A DNA stretch of 64,000 bases from Bacteroidetes bacterium UBA2322 (lineage in GTDB: Bacteria; Bacteroidota; Bacteroidia; Chitinophagales; UBA2359): assembly GCA_002345145.1 (NCBI GenBank), contig DDVC01000073.1:39680-103679 (forward strand), in the 5' to 3' direction. This document shows positions 63,999 through 64,000 of the stretch, one piece after another (within the stretch, counting starts at the first letter, position 1; each line of letters begins with the position of its first letter). The position numbers and the translations under genes are program-made. The notes under the pieces are model-generated. The model ran no database searches, was not told where the DNA came from, and saw only the letters and a list, made by a program, of their open reading frames with translations.

Positions 63999-64000
63999 CG

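Overview
The window reads as a chromosomal segment of a Bacteroidota bacterium, probably of the Chitinophagales/Saprospiria type. Support comes from C-terminal type IX secretion (T9SS) sorting domains, TAnnTTTG-type -7 promoter elements, few Shine-Dalgarno sites, a fused CcoN-CcoO cbb3 oxidase, and families common in that phylum (DUF2147, DUF2490, DUF4846, FloA/NfeD, BipA). GC content is moderate, roughly 40-45% by eye. No ribosomal RNA or species marker gene is present, so genus-level placement is not possible.

Layout. 1-7.8 kb: a cbb3 cytochrome oxidase locus on the minus strand (ccoS, ccoNO, ccoQ-like, a small CcoP-like protein, ccoP, a terminator, then ccoG, ccoH and a SafE-like protein) behind a promoter with an FNR/CRP-like operator. 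8-23.5 kb: housekeeping and metabolism (acyl-CoA dehydrogenase, NadE, nucleoside phosphorylase, FabD, ABM-domain protein, HldD-like epimerase, deoxynucleoside kinase, pullulanase, a PHM-fold T9SS protein, EngB, DUF2490). 23.5-26 kb: a HincII-like restriction-modification pair. 26-29.4 kb: BipA and a sterol-desaturase-family protein.

29.4-42.7 kb is the most notable part: a type III-B (Cmr) CRISPR effector operon, transcribed leftwards as cmr1, a PtuA-like ATPase, a PtuB-like HNH nuclease, a 114-aa protein, a PD-(D/E)XK-like protein, cmr2/cas10, cmr3, a CARF/PD-(D/E)XK effector, a second PD-(D/E)XK-like protein, a cmr4 remnant, an antitoxin/zeta-like kinase pair, cmr4, cmr5, cmr6. A Septu-like pair is therefore embedded between cmr1 and cmr2, and a toxin-antitoxin-like cassette sits between a broken and an intact copy of the cmr4 start. 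The remnant differs from intact Cmr4 over its first 38 residues by one amino acid, Asp to Asn at the residue that aligns with the catalytic Asp of Cmr4. There is no CRISPR array, cas1, cas2 or cas6 in the window, so crRNAs must come from elsewhere.

43-64 kb returns to ordinary genes: secreted esterase, phosphohexomutase, DUF4846 lipoprotein, carboxynorspermidine decarboxylase, a tandem MPN (JAMM) protein with one intact and one apparently dead domain, a Cys/Met-metabolism PLP enzyme, PhoD-like phosphatase with T9SS tail, second deoxynucleoside kinase, TrpS, FloA/NfeD, TsaD, cyclase, free-methionine-sulfoxide reductase, tRNA-Arg, a YugP-like peptidase, and the 3' part of an MmeI-like restriction/methyltransferase cut by the window edge. 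Two sequence-level patterns cut across the genes: the heptamer CCCGATG/CATCGGG is far more frequent than expected, and degenerate 7-bp-period arrays occur in several intergenic gaps.
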